Shown here piece by piece: positions 1 to 9,079 of a stretch of 64,000 nt of DNA; positions within the stretch are counted from its first letter, which is position 1; every line of letters begins with the position of its first letter. Where the stretch lies: NCBI GenBank assembly GCA_003222135.1, contig QHUM01000044.1, forward strand, positions 60,416-124,415. Direction: 5' to 3'. The notes under the pieces are model-generated. The model saw only the letters and a list, made by a program, of their open reading frames with translations, did no database searches and had not been told where the DNA came from. The position numbers were made by a program, and so were the translations under genes. The DNA comes from Gemmatimonadota bacterium (lineage in GTDB: Bacteria; Gemmatimonadota; Gemmatimonadetes; Gemmatimonadales; GWC2-71-9).

Positions 1-181
1 ACGACTTGAGGGCGCGGACGTCGGCGTCCTGGATGTGCCGCCGGTCCTCGCGCAAGTGTACCGTGATGCCGTCGGCGCCGGCGCGCTCGGCCGCGTCCGC
101 CGCGCGCACCGGATCGGGCTCGTCGGTCTGGCGCGCTTCGCGCAGCGTCGCGACGTGATCAATGTTGACGTACAGCCGCAT
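1..181 (-). CDS. pdxJ: Pyridoxine 5'-phosphate synthase, N-terminal part (cut by window edge)
   Basis: The frame reads leftward from an ATG at 181-179 and runs off the window without a stop. Its first residues, [17 protein letters not shown], are the characteristic start of PdxJ, followed by an acidic DEPDPV stretch and [16 protein letters not shown], which matches the second conserved block. PdxJ condenses 1-deoxy-xylulose 5-phosphate with 3-amino-2-oxopropyl phosphate in the cytoplasm, the ring-closing step of de novo vitamin B6 synthesis. Only about 60 of the usual 240 or so residues are present. It diverges from the lipoprotein gene starting at 226, leaving 44 bp for both promoters. Confidence 0.93.
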   Translation of the reverse strand, partial: MRLYVNIDHVATLREARQTDEPDPVRAADAAERAGADGITVHLREDRRHIQDADVRALKS

Positions 182-225
182 GGCGCCTTACCTTCGGTTC
201 ACTTCGTCCAGCCCGAGGATCATCT

Positions 226-669
226 GTGAAACCACGACTGGTCGTGCTCGTCGCGCTGGGCTCCCTCGCGTGCGGAGGCGGTGGGAGCCGGACGCCCGCA
301 CCACAGTCGCTCAACGAGACGCTCGCCCAGTTTCTGTCGGCCGCGAAGGCGAACGACGGGAAGCGCATGGCCACGCTGTGGGGCACGGAGCGCGGACCCG
401 CCGCCGACTGGATGAAGGCGGAAGAACTCACGCAACGCGTCGCCGTCATCCAGCGGTACCTGAACCATGCCGGCTACCGTGTGGTCGAGGGCCCATTGCC
501 GGTGCCGGGGCAGGACAACCAGCGGACCTTTCGCGTCGAGCTCCAGCGAGCCAACGGCTGCAACGTCGTGTTGCCGATCGATCTCGTGCGCGCCAAGAGC
601 GGGACGTGGCTCGTGCTCGACGTCCACCTGGGCGTCGCGGGCAATCCGGCCGCCGGCTGCAAGCCATAG
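226..669 (+). CDS. Small putative lipoprotein, unknown function
   Basis: This 147-aa protein starts at a GTG. Its N-terminus has a basic KPR followed by a short hydrophobic run ending ALGSLAC, a plausible though imperfect lipobox, then a Gly/Ser/Pro linker, so it is probably exported and lipid-anchored. The mature part is a compact alpha/beta sequence with two cysteines (GCNVV and GCKP) and a central segment LVRAKSGTWLVLDVHLG resembling the SnoaL/NTF2-like fold of many small periplasmic lipoproteins. That fold guess is inference only. It faces the epimerase gene (stop at 705) convergently across about 35 bp. Confidence 0.7.
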   Translation: MKPRLVVLVALGSLACGGGGSRTPAPQSLNETLAQFLSAAKANDGKRMATLWGTERGPAADWMKAEELTQRVAVIQRYLNHAGYRVVEGPLPVPGQDNQRTFRVELQRANGCNVVLPIDLVRAKSGTWLVLDVHLGVAGNPAAGCKP

Positions 670-704
670 GACGCGGAACGATCCACGATCGGGCGGCGTT
701 ACAT

Positions 705-1118
705 TTACTCAGTGAGCTCGAGCAGAATCCCGGCGGTCGCCTTCGGATGCAGGAACGCGATGCGCCGGCCCCCGGCACCGCGGCGCGGCACGTCGTCGAT
801 GAGCCGGTAGCCCGCGGTCCGGCAGCGCTCGAGCGCTCCGTCGAGATCGGGCACCCGGTAGCAGATATGGTGAATCCCCGGGCCGCGCCGGGCGAGAAAC
901 TTCGCCACGGGACTCGTGGGGTCGCGGGGCTCGAGCAGCTCGATCTGCGCGTCGCCCAGGGTGAGGCCGACGATCGTCGCGCCATCGGCGGATTCGGGAC
1001 GCCCCGGCTCGAGGCCCAGGATGTCCCGGTAAAAGGCCAGGGCGAGGGCGATGCTCGGCACGGCAATGCCGACATGGGCGATGCGGGCGCGGGTGTCCGT
1101 CATCTCGCCCGTCAACAT
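705..1118 (-). CDS. mce: Methylmalonyl-CoA epimerase
   Basis: This is a vicinal-oxygen-chelate fold protein of about 132-137 residues, the usual length for methylmalonyl-CoA epimerase. It shows IAHVGIAVPSI near the start, the DAQIELLEP block, GPGIHHICYRVPD with the metal-binding His, and the C-terminal ILLELTE ending with a metal-ligand Glu. The enzyme interconverts (R)- and (S)-methylmalonyl-CoA in propionate and odd-chain or branched-chain acyl-CoA breakdown, which fits the acyl-CoA genes at 48.6-54.3 kb. Two starts are possible: ATG at 1118, or ATG at 1103 (MTDTRARIAH), which begins closer to the conserved domain. The gene diverges from trxA. Confidence 0.9.
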   Translation of the reverse strand: MLTGEMTDTRARIAHVGIAVPSIALALAFYRDILGLEPGRPESADGATIVGLTLGDAQIELLEPRDPTSPVAKFLARRGPGIHHICYRVPDLDGALERCRTAGYRLIDDVPRRGAGGRRIAFLHPKATAGILLELTE

Positions 1119-1147
1119 AACGATTGCATGAGAGGGAGTGCAGGGTC

Positions 1148-1480
1148 ATGCCAGATCTACATCCCGTGGCGGTCACCGACGCCACGTTCGGCCTTGAGGT
1201 CGAGCAATACAAGGGGCTCATCGTCGTGGATTTCTGGGCGACCTGGTGCGGTCCCTGCCACATGGTGGCGCCCATCCTGGAGCAGCTCGCCGGGGAGTAC
1301 CAGGGCAAGCTGAAGGTGGTGAAGCTGGACGTGGACGCGAACCAGCAGACGGCGATGCGCTTCAACGTACGCTCGATTCCGAGTATTCTATTCTTCAAGG
1401 ACGGACGCCACATCGACACGCTGGTGGGGGCGTATCCGAAGCCCGTGTTCGTCCAGAAGATCCAGCAGCACCTGTCGTAG
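1148..1480 (+). CDS. trxA: Thioredoxin
   Basis: This 110-aa protein has a full thioredoxin fold: the active site WCGPC at residues 33-37 within VVDFWATWCGPC, followed by the conserved LDVDANQQTAMRFNV and the cis-proline loop RSIPSILFF. It is a cytoplasmic dithiol reductant for ribonucleotide reductase, peroxiredoxins and similar partners. I chose the ATG at 1148 because an AGGGAG Shine-Dalgarno-like stretch lies just upstream; an in-frame TTG at 1124 would add eight residues of no conserved character. The next gene follows after 18 bp, so the two are probably co-transcribed. Confidence 0.95.
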   Translation: MPDLHPVAVTDATFGLEVEQYKGLIVVDFWATWCGPCHMVAPILEQLAGEYQGKLKVVKLDVDANQQTAMRFNVRSIPSILFFKDGRHIDTLVGAYPKPVFVQKIQQHLS

Positions 1481-1498
1481 CATCCTCCCCGGAGGGCC

Positions 1499-2515
1499 AT
1501 GCGCGCGAGCACCGCTCGCCTGATGAACTCGCCGGTTCGCCTCGCGGACCTGACGTTCCCGCAGGTGAACCGGCTGATTCATCGCACCCGCCTTGCCTTC
1601 ATCCACCTCGACAACCTGCTGGCCTTCGGCAAGCGCGATCGCGACGGTCGGGTGGACGGCTACATCACGGCCTACCTCCCGGACGAGTGCCTGCTCGTGT
1701 TCTTTCGCAAGGGCGAGGCGGTCAACGCGGCGTCGCTCCACACCACGGGCCGGCAGGTGGTCACGATCACCGAGGCGCTCAAGCGGATGCGCGCCGAGGT
1801 GGAGCGTGGGGAGCTCGCCTATAGCGCTGCGCCGATGGAGCAGCTCGCGTGGATGTACCAGTCGTGCGCCGTGCCGCTCCAGCCCCGCGCCGTGGACGCC
1901 GGCAGCCCCGGCGCCCTGTTCCCGGCGTTGCAGCAGGAGAAGGTGAGCGGCGTGCTGGAGCTGATCTCGGACGGACGGGTCTCGTACGCGCGCGTCGAGG
2001 ACGGCCGGTTCGTCGGCGGTTACTATTGCGACAAGCTCGACGAGCAGCCGGTGGGGAAGTTCTTCGAGGCGCAGTTTCAGGCCGGGTCGGGGGGGGCCGC
2101 GCCCGCCATCTCGGCGGTGGTGTTCCCGCCCGCCGCCGACCTGCCGCAGCAGGCGCCGAACGCGTTGATCCACACCTACCGGGAGCTGTACTGGCGGATC
2201 GTCGACGAAGTGGACAAGGAGTTCCCCGGCGAGGCGAAGCGGCGCGCCCAGAAAGTCAGCGCCGGCATCCTGGAGCAGCACAAGGCGATCGGCATCCTGT
2301 CCGCCGCGCGCGGTGCCGAAACGCCGGACGCCGTGGTGCAGCCCGAGGAGCTCGCCGCCGCCCTGATGGACTGGTCGCGGCAGCTGCTCCAGGGCGTCGA
2401 GGTCATGATGCCCGGCACGGCGCCCAAGATTCTGCGCGAGGCGACGCGCGAGCATCGCTACGTGCTGCAGTCGGCCGGGTTTTACGGGCAGCTGCCGTGG
2501 CCGGTGACGTGGTGA
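1499..2515 (+). CDS. Conserved protein of unknown function (DUF4388-like segment)
   Basis: A 338-aa soluble protein with no signal peptide. The ATG is preceded by GGAGG at ideal spacing. I do not recognise it as a named family. The middle part (about residues 140-180: GALFPALQQEKVSGVLELIS, then DGRVSYARVEDGRFVGGYY) looks like the DUF4388/PatA-type module in which a 'small effect, low-level product' domain reports on regulatory input. The first 100 residues contain a similar pattern (TAYLPDECLLVFFRKGEAVNAA), so the protein may hold two such modules, followed by a helical C-terminus. It sits between trxA and rsmI with no gap to the latter. A signalling-adaptor role is speculative. Confidence 0.75.
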   Translation: MRASTARLMNSPVRLADLTFPQVNRLIHRTRLAFIHLDNLLAFGKRDRDGRVDGYITAYLPDECLLVFFRKGEAVNAASLHTTGRQVVTITEALKRMRAEVERGELAYSAAPMEQLAWMYQSCAVPLQPRAVDAGSPGALFPALQQEKVSGVLELISDGRVSYARVEDGRFVGGYYCDKLDEQPVGKFFEAQFQAGSGGAAPAISAVVFPPAADLPQQAPNALIHTYRELYWRIVDEVDKEFPGEAKRRAQKVSAGILEQHKAIGILSAARGAETPDAVVQPEELAAALMDWSRQLLQGVEVMMPGTAPKILREATREHRYVLQSAGFYGQLPWPVTW

Positions 2516-2516
2516 C

Positions 2517-3344
2517 ATGTCCGGCACCCTGTACGTCGTGGCGACGCCGCTCGGCAACCTCGACGACCTCTCCCCCCGCGCGGCCGCGACCCTGAAGCAG
2601 GCGGCCGCGGTCGCGGCCGAAGACACCCGTCACACGAAGACGCTGCTCGTCCATGTCGGCTCACACGCGCAGCTGGTGAGCTTCCACGCGCACTCCCCCG
2701 AGTCGGCGCTGCGCCGCATCCTGCACCTGTTGGGAACGGGCAAGGACGTGGCGCTCGTGACCGACGCCGGCACCCCCGCCGTGAGCGATCCCGGGGCTGT
2801 CCTCGTCGCCGCCGCGCGTGAGCGCGACGTCCCGATCGTGACCGTCCCCGGTCCGACCGCCGTCGCCGCCGCGCTCGCCGTGTCGGGTCTCCCGGCCGAC
2901 CGCTATCTCTTCCTCGGGTTTCTTCCCCGCAAGGGAACCGAGCGACGCCGGCTGCTCGACACGGTAGCCAACAGCGAGTGGACGGTGGTGCTGTTCGAAG
3001 CGCCGCCACGCGTAGCGGAGCTGCTCGGAGATCTTGCGGCGGCGTGCGGTGGTGAGCGGCGCGCCGCCGTGGCGCGCGAGCTGACGAAGGTATTCGAGGA
3101 GACGCGCACCGGGACCCTGACCCATCTCGCGGGTTATTACGCGGAGGCCCCCGCCCGCGGCGAAGTCACGGTTGTCGTCTCGGGCACCGGCAAGCCCTTC
3201 CGGGAAGAGCGGCCCCCCGATCCGGAAGTACGCGCCCGCGCATTGCTCGCGCAGGGGATGACGCGCAAAGATGTGGTCGAGCGCCTCACGGAAGAGACGG
3301 GGATCACGCGCAACATCGCCTATCGGCTGGTCAACGAACTATGA
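2517..3344 (+). CDS. rsmI: 16S rRNA (cytidine(1402)-2'-O)-methyltransferase
   Basis: A 275-aa member of the tetrapyrrole-methylase-like SAM family. Conserved RsmI blocks are in order: YVVATPLGNLDD at the N-terminus, AEDTRHTKTLL, the Gly-rich VTDAGTPAVSDPG SAM-binding loop, PGPTAVAAALAVSGL, FLGFLPRKGTER, and a C-terminal helix bundle with TRKDVVERLTEETG. It 2'-O-methylates C1402 in the decoding centre of 16S rRNA. The ATG lies one base after the stop of the upstream gene, and the stop overlaps the DUF4159 start (ATGA), so it sits in a coupled operon. Length matches the family (about 280 aa). Confidence 0.95.
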   Translation: MSGTLYVVATPLGNLDDLSPRAAATLKQAAAVAAEDTRHTKTLLVHVGSHAQLVSFHAHSPESALRRILHLLGTGKDVALVTDAGTPAVSDPGAVLVAAARERDVPIVTVPGPTAVAAALAVSGLPADRYLFLGFLPRKGTERRRLLDTVANSEWTVVLFEAPPRVAELLGDLAAACGGERRAAVARELTKVFEETRTGTLTHLAGYYAEAPARGEVTVVVSGTGKPFREERPPDPEVRARALLAQGMTRKDVVERLTEETGITRNIAYRLVNEL

Positions 3345-4057
3345 CAGGCGGCGGTCGGGCGGTCAGGTGGACCGGCGGTCTGGTTCTGCTCTTGGCAACG
3401 GGTCTACCGACCGCCCGACCGCCCGACCGCCCGCGAGGGAGTCCTTTAGGGACCGCCGCCTCTCTCACCATCGGCCGCCTCCACTACGATGGCGGCGGCG
3501 ACTGGTACACGGGTCCCTCGAAACTCATGAACCTGCTCGGCGCGATCCGCCAACGCACCCGCCTCGCCGTGGACGAGCGGGAACGGGTCGTGACGCTGAC
3601 GAGCCCCGGCCTCTGGGACGTCCCTTACCTCTATATGACGGGGCACGGCAACGTGCGCTTCGCCGACGACGAGGTGACGATCCTGCGCCGCTACCTCGAG
3701 CAGGGCGGTTTCCTCCATGCCGACGACGACTACGGGATGGACAAGTCGTTCCGGCGCGAGATCGCGCGCGTGTTTCCCGACCACCCTCTCGTTGAAGTCC
3801 CGTTGACGCACCCCGTCTATCACGTACCGTATGAGTTCCCGAAGGGGATCCCCAAAATCCACGAGCACGACGGCCTCCCGGCCCAGGGGTTCGGCATTTT
3901 TTTGGGTGACCGTTTGGTCGTATACTATTCCTATCAAACGGACCTGGGCGACGGGTGGGAGGACCCCGAGGTCCACCACGATACCCCGGAACTGCACGAG
4001 GCCGCGCTGCGCATGGGCGTGAATCTGTTCACGTATGCCGTGAGCTCCACCCGGTGA
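3341..4057 (+). CDS. DUF4159 domain exported protein
   Basis: This 238-aa protein begins with a Sec-type signal (GLVLLLATGLPTA) and continues into a DUF4159 domain: LTIGRLHYDGGGDWYTGPS, PYLYMTGHGNVRFADDEV, FLHADDDYGMDKSF and the C-terminal AALRMGVNLFTYAVS. The domain resembles the class I glutamine-amidotransferase-like fold, but no catalytic triad is evident. DUF4159 proteins usually sit with DUF4175, VWA and MoxR-type genes, and here DUF4175 follows directly with a GTGA overlap. Odd feature: codons 4-31 consist largely of 8-bp repeats on either side of the hydrophobic core (see 3350-3433), so the signal region looks recently remodelled. Function is unknown. Confidence 0.88.
   Translation: MTGGGRAVRWTGGLVLLLATGLPTARPPDRPRGSPLGTAASLTIGRLHYDGGGDWYTGPSKLMNLLGAIRQRTRLAVDERERVVTLTSPGLWDVPYLYMTGHGNVRFADDEVTILRRYLEQGGFLHADDDYGMDKSFRREIARVFPDHPLVEVPLTHPVYHVPYEFPKGIPKIHEHDGLPAQGFGIFLGDRLVVYYSYQTDLGDGWEDPEVHHDTPELHEAALRMGVNLFTYAVSSTR
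3350..3433 (+). repeat. 8-bp tandem repeats, inverted pair around signal-peptide codons
   Basis: Four consecutive octamers at 3350-3381 (GGCGGTCG, GGCGGTCA, GGTGGACC, GGCGGTCT) are followed after 28 bp by three perfect copies of ACCGCCCG at 3410-3433. The right unit is the reverse complement of CGGGCGGT, which occurs in the left tract at 3356-3363, so the two tracts can pair as a stem with the hydrophobic-core codons in the loop. All of it is translated as part of the DUF4159 leader. Confidence 0.8.
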
Positions 4058-7000
4058 CGGGATGCGGGACGGCCACCCGGCTGGGGCGGCTCGGACTGCC
4101 GCACGCGCGCGCGCGCGCGGCCGCGGTGGTGTGCGCGGGCGCGGGGCTCGCCGGCGCGCTGGCCGCGCTCGGCGTGCGGCTCGCGCCGTGGGTCGCCGGC
4201 GTGATCGGGGCGTGGCTCGCGATTGCCTTGGTTGCCGGGGCCGCCGCCTGGGCCGCGCGCCGCGTGCGGCGCGCCACGGACCCGCCGGAGCTCGGCCGCC
4301 TCGCCGAGCGGGAGACCGGCGGCCGGGCGGGCAGCGTCGTCGGCGTGCTGGGTGCACCGCCGCAGCCGGCGGGGGGAGTGAGCGCGGCCTTGCTGGCGCT
4401 CGCGGATGCGCGTGCGGCGGCGGTCGTCGAGCGCGCCGCTCCGCGCATCCGAGGGGCGCTGGCACGCGGGACGCGACGCGGCGTCGCGGCCGGGCTTGGC
4501 GCCGCGGCGCTGGGGGCGGCGCTGTTCCTGGCCTCGGCGCCGGCGGCGGGTCGCGCCGCCGCGTTCTGGCACCCGCTGCGCACGCTCGCCGAAACGCGCA
4601 CGCCGGTGCGCCTGTGGGTCGATCGCGCGACCGTGCGGCGCGGCGACAGCGTCACCGTTACCGTCCAGGTCCCCGCCGCCTCGCGCGCGACGCTCGAGAC
4701 CCGGGGGCCGGGCGAGCCGTGGCGGGCCGCCAGCCTGACGCTCGACTCGATGGGGCGCGCGGTCCGCCGCATCGGGCCGCTCGAGGCGGACTTATTCCTG
4801 CGGGCGTCGAGCGGCGGGCGCACCAGCGTCGAGCGGCGGGTCACCATCGCCCTGCCGGCGTTCGTGGCCGAGCTCGAGCTGACGGCGCGCTATCCCGCGT
4901 ATCTCGCGCGCCCCGACGAGCCGGTCGTTCCCGGCAGCGACACGATTCTCGTGCCCGAGGGCACGACGGTCGTGACGAGCGGCGCCGCGAGCGTGCCGCT
5001 CGCGACGGCCGTCTGGCGCGGGGGGGGCGGTGCCGCGTCGCGGCTCGCCGTCACGGGCTCGCGGTTCGCCGGGCGGCTCGCGCCGGTCGCCTCCGGCACC
5101 TGGCGGCTCGACCTCACGACGGCCGACGGGGGCCCGCTCGAGGGCGAGGCGCCGCAGCTCGCGCTGCGTGTGGTGGCCGATTCGGCCCCGGTGGTGACGG
5201 TGCCGCTGCCCGGCCGCGACACGACCCTACCCCTGTCGCTCCGCCAGCCGCTCGTGATCGACGTGCGCGATGACCACGGGTTGTCGCGTCTGCAAGTCGT
5301 GAGCTGGCGCGTGAGTCGGACCGGCAAGCTGGGCGACGCGGTGCGCGAGTCGCTCGAGGTGAGCGGCGTCGGTGACCGGGCGATCGTGCAGGGGGAGCTG
5401 GACGCGACGCGGCGCGGCCTGCTGCCGGGCGACACGCTGCGGTTCCGCGTCGAGGCGTGGGACAACGCACCGGCGCCGCACGTGGGACGGAGCGCGGACA
5501 TCGCCTTGCGGCTGCCGAGCCTCGAGGAGGTGCGGGCAGCGATGCGCGCCGCGACGCGCGGGCTGGTCGAGACGGCGGATTCGATCACCGGCTCACAGCG
5601 CGACCTGAGCGAGCGCACCGGCGACCTGGCGCAGCAGCGTTCGCGCGACGAGACCGCGGGAGGCGCGCGCCGGCCGCCGCCGGGCGCGCAGTCCGGCACG
5701 CTGCCGTTTCAGGCGACCGAGCGGGCGCAGGCGGTGGCGCGCGAGCAGGAGGCGCTCGCGCAGCGTGTGCAGGAGCTGTCCAAAGCGGTCGAGGAGATCG
5801 CGCGCGCCGCGAAGGCGGCGGGGATCGACGACTCGGCGTTCCAGGCGCGGCTGCGTGAGGTGCAGCAGCTGCTGCAGCGCGCCGTCACGCCCGAGCTCGA
5901 GCAGCGACTCCGCGAGCTCCAGGAGGCGCTCGCGAAGCTCGACCCCGACGCCACCCGGCAGGCGCTACAGCGGCTTGCCGAAGCCCAGCAGCAGCTCAAG
6001 GCCGAACTGGAGCGGAGCCGCGAGCTGTTCCAGCGCGCGGCGACTGAGGGCGCGCTCGCTTCGCTCGCCGCCGACGCCCAAGACTTGAAGCGGCGCCAGG
6101 CGGAGTGGAACGACGCGGACGCGCGGCGCCCGGACAGCGCCGCGGCGGCGCGCGAGCGCGCGCTCGCGGAGCGCGCCGACTCGCTGGCGCGCGGTATCGA
6201 ACAGGTGGGGAAGGAGCTCGGGTCCCCGCCGGGGCGCGAGGCGCCGCTCGCGGCCCCGCAGCAGTCCGCGCAGCAGGCGCAGGCCGCCATGCAGCGCGCC
6301 GCCGAGTCGGCGGGGCAGAGCGACCAGGCCGGAGCGCAGCGGTCGGGCGAGACGGCAGAGCAACAGCTTGCGGGGCTTCCCGACGCGCTGCGGGCCCGAC
6401 GCGACTCGCTCGCGGGAGCGTGGCGTCAGGAGACGCTCGGCGCGCTCGACCGCGCGCTGTCCGAGACGGCGGCGTTGGCCGACCGCGAGCAACAGGTGGC
6501 CGAAGCGCTGCGCCGCGGCGAGGGCGGCCCCGTCACGCGGTCGCGCCAGGCGTCGGTGGAGGAGGGGACGACGGCCGTGGAGCGGCAAATCCGCGAGGCG
6601 GCGGGGAAACATGCGCTCGTCTCGCCGCAGCTCGAGGGGGCGCTCGGGTTTGCCAAGCGCCAAATGGCGGCGGCGCGCGAGCAGCTCGAGCAGGGGGACC
6701 CCAACACCGGTGAGGCCGCGGCGCTGGCGGAACAAGCGGTCGATGCCCTCAACGCCACGGCGCTCGCCCTCGCGCGGAGCCGCAGCCAGGTCGCGGGCGC
6801 GCAGTCGGGGAGCGGGTTCGCCGAAGCGGTCGAGCAGCTCGCCCGGATGGCGCGCGACCAGCAGGGGCTGAACGGGCAGGCGCGCGGGCTCCTGCCCATG
6901 ATGGGCCCGAGCGGGCAGGCGGTGCTCGAGCAGTTGCGCGCGATCGCGGCGCGCCAGCGCGCACTCGCGCAACAGCTCGAACGGCTGCAAGCGGAGGGCG

Positions 7001-7350
7001 GGAGCGCCGCGGCGGGCGCGCTCGCGCAAGAAGCGCGCGAGCTGGCGCGCCAGCTCGACGCGGGCCGTCTCGACCAACAGACGATCCAGCGTCAGGAGCG
7101 CTTGTACCGCCGGTTGCTCGACGCCGGCCGGACCCTGTCGGGGAGCGAGCCCGACGAGAGCAAGGAGCGCACCAGTCGCCCCGCCACCGACGACAGCGTG
7201 CACCTTCCGGCAATACTCAAACCCGGCGCGACGGGCGCGGGTCCCAGGCTGCGCTATCCGACGTGGGACGAGCTGTCCGGGCTCACGCCGGAGCAGCGGC
7301 GGCTCGTGCTCGAGTATTTCCGGAGATTGAATGCCCCCGAGCCGCGCTGA
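4054..7350 (+). CDS. DUF4175-like large membrane protein with long coiled-coil region
   Basis: The product is about 1,098 aa if it starts at the GTG whose last bases overlap the DUF4159 stop (GTGA); the open frame upstream carries no protein-like signal. Two hydrophobic segments lie near residues 20-70 and a third near 150-175 (GLGAAALGAALFLASAP). Next come beta-rich segments with repeats such as VRLWVDRATVRRGDSVTVTV and LELTARYPAYLARPDEPVV, then about 550 residues of Ala/Gln/Glu/Arg-rich heptads predicted to be coiled coil. The end is a Pro/Thr linker and YPTWDELSGLTPEQRRLVLEYF. This is the layout of DUF4175 proteins: N-terminal membrane anchor and a large periplasmic helical part. Role unknown; envelope scaffold is a guess. 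Confidence 0.85.
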   Translation: MTGCGTATRLGRLGLPHARARAAAVVCAGAGLAGALAALGVRLAPWVAGVIGAWLAIALVAGAAAWAARRVRRATDPPELGRLAERETGGRAGSVVGVLGAPPQPAGGVSAALLALADARAAAVVERAAPRIRGALARGTRRGVAAGLGAAALGAALFLASAPAAGRAAAFWHPLRTLAETRTPVRLWVDRATVRRGDSVTVTVQVPAASRATLETRGPGEPWRAASLTLDSMGRAVRRIGPLEADLFLRASSGGRTSVERRVTIALPAFVAELELTARYPAYLARPDEPVVPGSDTILVPEGTTVVTSGAASVPLATAVWRGGGGAASRLAVTGSRFAGRLAPVASGTWRLDLTTADGGPLEGEAPQLALRVVADSAPVVTVPLPGRDTTLPLSLRQPLVIDVRDDHGLSRLQVVSWRVSRTGKLGDAVRESLEVSGVGDRAIVQGELDATRRGLLPGDTLRFRVEAWDNAPAPHVGRSADIALRLPSLEEVRAAMRAATRGLVETADSITGSQRDLSERTGDLAQQRSRDETAGGARRPPPGAQSGTLPFQATERAQAVAREQEALAQRVQELSKAVEEIARAAKAAGIDDSAFQARLREVQQLLQRAVTPELEQRLRELQEALAKLDPDATRQALQRLAEAQQQLKAELERSRELFQRAATEGALASLAADAQDLKRRQAEWNDADARRPDSAAAARERALAERADSLARGIEQVGKELGSPPGREAPLAAPQQSAQQAQAAMQRAAESAGQSDQAGAQRSGETAEQQLAGLPDALRARRDSLAGAWRQETLGALDRALSETAALADREQQVAEALRRGEGGPVTRSRQASVEEGTTAVERQIREAAGKHALVSPQLEGALGFAKRQMAAAREQLEQGDPNTGEAAALAEQAVDALNATALALARSRSQVAGAQSGSGFAEAVEQLARMARDQQGLNGQARGLLPMMGPSGQAVLEQLRAIAARQRALAQQLERLQAEGGSAAAGALAQEARELARQLDAGRLDQQTIQRQERLYRRLLDAGRTLSGSEPDESKERTSRPATDDSVHLPAILKPGATGAGPRLRYPTWDELSGLTPEQRRLVLEYFRRLNAPEPR

Positions 7351-9079
7351 GGTCTGGGTGCTCGGGCTGCTGCTGGTCTCGGCGCAGGGCGCCCGCGGCC
7401 AGGCCATCGGCCAGGGCTTCGAGCTGGAGCGTGCCGGTCAGTACCAGCGGGCGGCGACCGTCTATTTCACGACGCTGCGCGGGGAGCCCACCAACCTGGC
7501 GGCGCTGCTGGGACTCGAGCGCGTGCTGCCGTCGCTCAGCCGGCTTCCCGACCTGCTCCCGGCGGCCCAGCGCGCCGCAGCGGCGAGTCCCCGGAACGTC
7601 GCGCTGCGGGCCCTGCTGCTGCGGACCTACGTGGCGTTGAACGAGCCGGACAGCGCGCGCGCCGTGGCGCAGCGCTGGACGGCCGAGCAGCCGCGTGACG
7701 AGGCTCCGTACCGCGAATGGGCGATCGCGCTGGAGGACGCGCGCCGCTTCGACGAGGCGCGTCAGGTGTTCCTGGTCGGGCGGCGCGCCTTGGGGCGCCC
7801 TGGCGTGTTCGGCATCGAACTGGGGGAGCTGCAGGAGCGCGTGGGTGAGTGGGAAGGTGCGGCGCGCGAATGGGCGGCCGCACTCAGCGAGGCACCCGCG
7901 CAGCTTCCGAGCGCGGCGAGCTCGTTGGCGGAGGCGCCGGCGGAGCAGCGGGAGCGGATCGTGCGTGCCGTCCTGGCGGGCTCCAAACCGCTCGAGCGCC
8001 GTCTCGCGGCCGAGCTGCTGCTCGGCTGGGGCCAGCCCGAGCGCGCCTGGAGCGTGTTCGCGCCGACCGTGGCGGAGCCGTCGTCCGATGCGGCGATCGC
8101 CCTGCGACGGTTCGCCGACCTGGCCAACAGCGGGAATACCCCCGACGTGCGCCGCGTCCGGGCACTCGCGCTCGCGCGTTATGCCGAGATGGTACCGGAG
8201 CCGTTGGCGGTGCGAGCCCGGGCGGAAGCGGCGCGCGCGTTTCTGGGGGCGGGCGACCGGGTCGCGGCCCGGCGGGTGCTCGCGCAGGTGGCGGCCGACT
8301 CCACCGCGCCGCCCGATGCACAGGCGCTCGCTCAGAGTGCGCTGGTGGAAGCCCTGATCGATGACGGCCAGCTCGCGGACGCCGCGACCCGGCTTGCAGC
8401 GGATTCCAGACTGTCCGGTGACGACCGCGCTGCGTTGCGACTCAAGCTGGCGCGGGCGCGCATCCGGCGCGGCGAGCTGGACCTCGCCGACTCGGTGCTC
8501 TTGGGGGACTCGAGCGTCGCTGCGCTGGCGCTGCGCGGTTGGGTGGCGCTGTACTCGGGCGACATGAAAGGGGCGCAGCAGATGTTCCGGGCCGCCGGTC
8601 CGTACGCCGGCGATCGGCGCGACGCGACCGAGCGCTCGGGCGTGCTGGCCCTGCTGCAGCAGCTTCCGGGCGATCGCTTTCCCGAGTTGGGGAGCGCGTT
8701 GCTGCTCGTTGCCCGCGGGGATTCTGCCCGCGCCGTGCAGTCCTTGCGGCTTGCGGCTGGACGTCTGGAAACGGCGGGTGGAGGGGGGGGAGGCCGGGCC
8801 GATATCCTGCTGCTGGCGGGCCGGATTGCGGTCCGGCTGGACACCGTACAGCAGCGGACGGCGCTCACCTTGTTCGCGGAGGTGGCGGGGACGCCCGGGA
8901 GGAGCGCGGCCGCGCCCGCGGCCGAGCTCGAGTGGGCGCGGCTGCTGCTCCGTCAGCAGAAGCCCGCCGAGGCGATCGCCCACCTCGAGCATCTGATCCT
9001 CGCATATCCGGAGAGCGCGGTCGTGCCCGAGGCACGCCGGGAGCTGGAGCGCGCGAAAGGGGCGATTCCGAAGTCATGA
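7331..9079 (+). CDS. Exported TPR-repeat protein
   Basis: A 582-aa protein with an N-terminal signal peptide (EVWVLGLLLVSAQGARGQA, probable cleavage after ARG or GQA). The remainder is alpha-helical, built from degenerate 34-residue TPR-like units (for example AIGQGFELERAGQYQRAATVY and AIALEDARRFDEARQVFLVG) and ending in a good TPR, AEAIAHLEHLILAYPESAVV. A Gly-rich hinge lies near residue 480. It overlaps the DUF4175 gene by 20 bp and the Tat-protein gene by ATGA, so it is translationally coupled to both. It probably scaffolds the same periplasmic assembly; no enzymatic motif is visible. Confidence 0.85.
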   Translation: MPPSRAEVWVLGLLLVSAQGARGQAIGQGFELERAGQYQRAATVYFTTLRGEPTNLAALLGLERVLPSLSRLPDLLPAAQRAAAASPRNVALRALLLRTYVALNEPDSARAVAQRWTAEQPRDEAPYREWAIALEDARRFDEARQVFLVGRRALGRPGVFGIELGELQERVGEWEGAAREWAAALSEAPAQLPSAASSLAEAPAEQRERIVRAVLAGSKPLERRLAAELLLGWGQPERAWSVFAPTVAEPSSDAAIALRRFADLANSGNTPDVRRVRALALARYAEMVPEPLAVRARAEAARAFLGAGDRVAARRVLAQVAADSTAPPDAQALAQSALVEALIDDGQLADAATRLAADSRLSGDDRAALRLKLARARIRRGELDLADSVLLGDSSVAALALRGWVALYSGDMKGAQQMFRAAGPYAGDRRDATERSGVLALLQQLPGDRFPELGSALLLVARGDSARAVQSLRLAAGRLETAGGGGGGRADILLLAGRIAVRLDTVQQRTALTLFAEVAGTPGRSAAAPAAELEWARLLLRQQKPAEAIAHLEHLILAYPESAVVPEARRELERAKGAIPKS

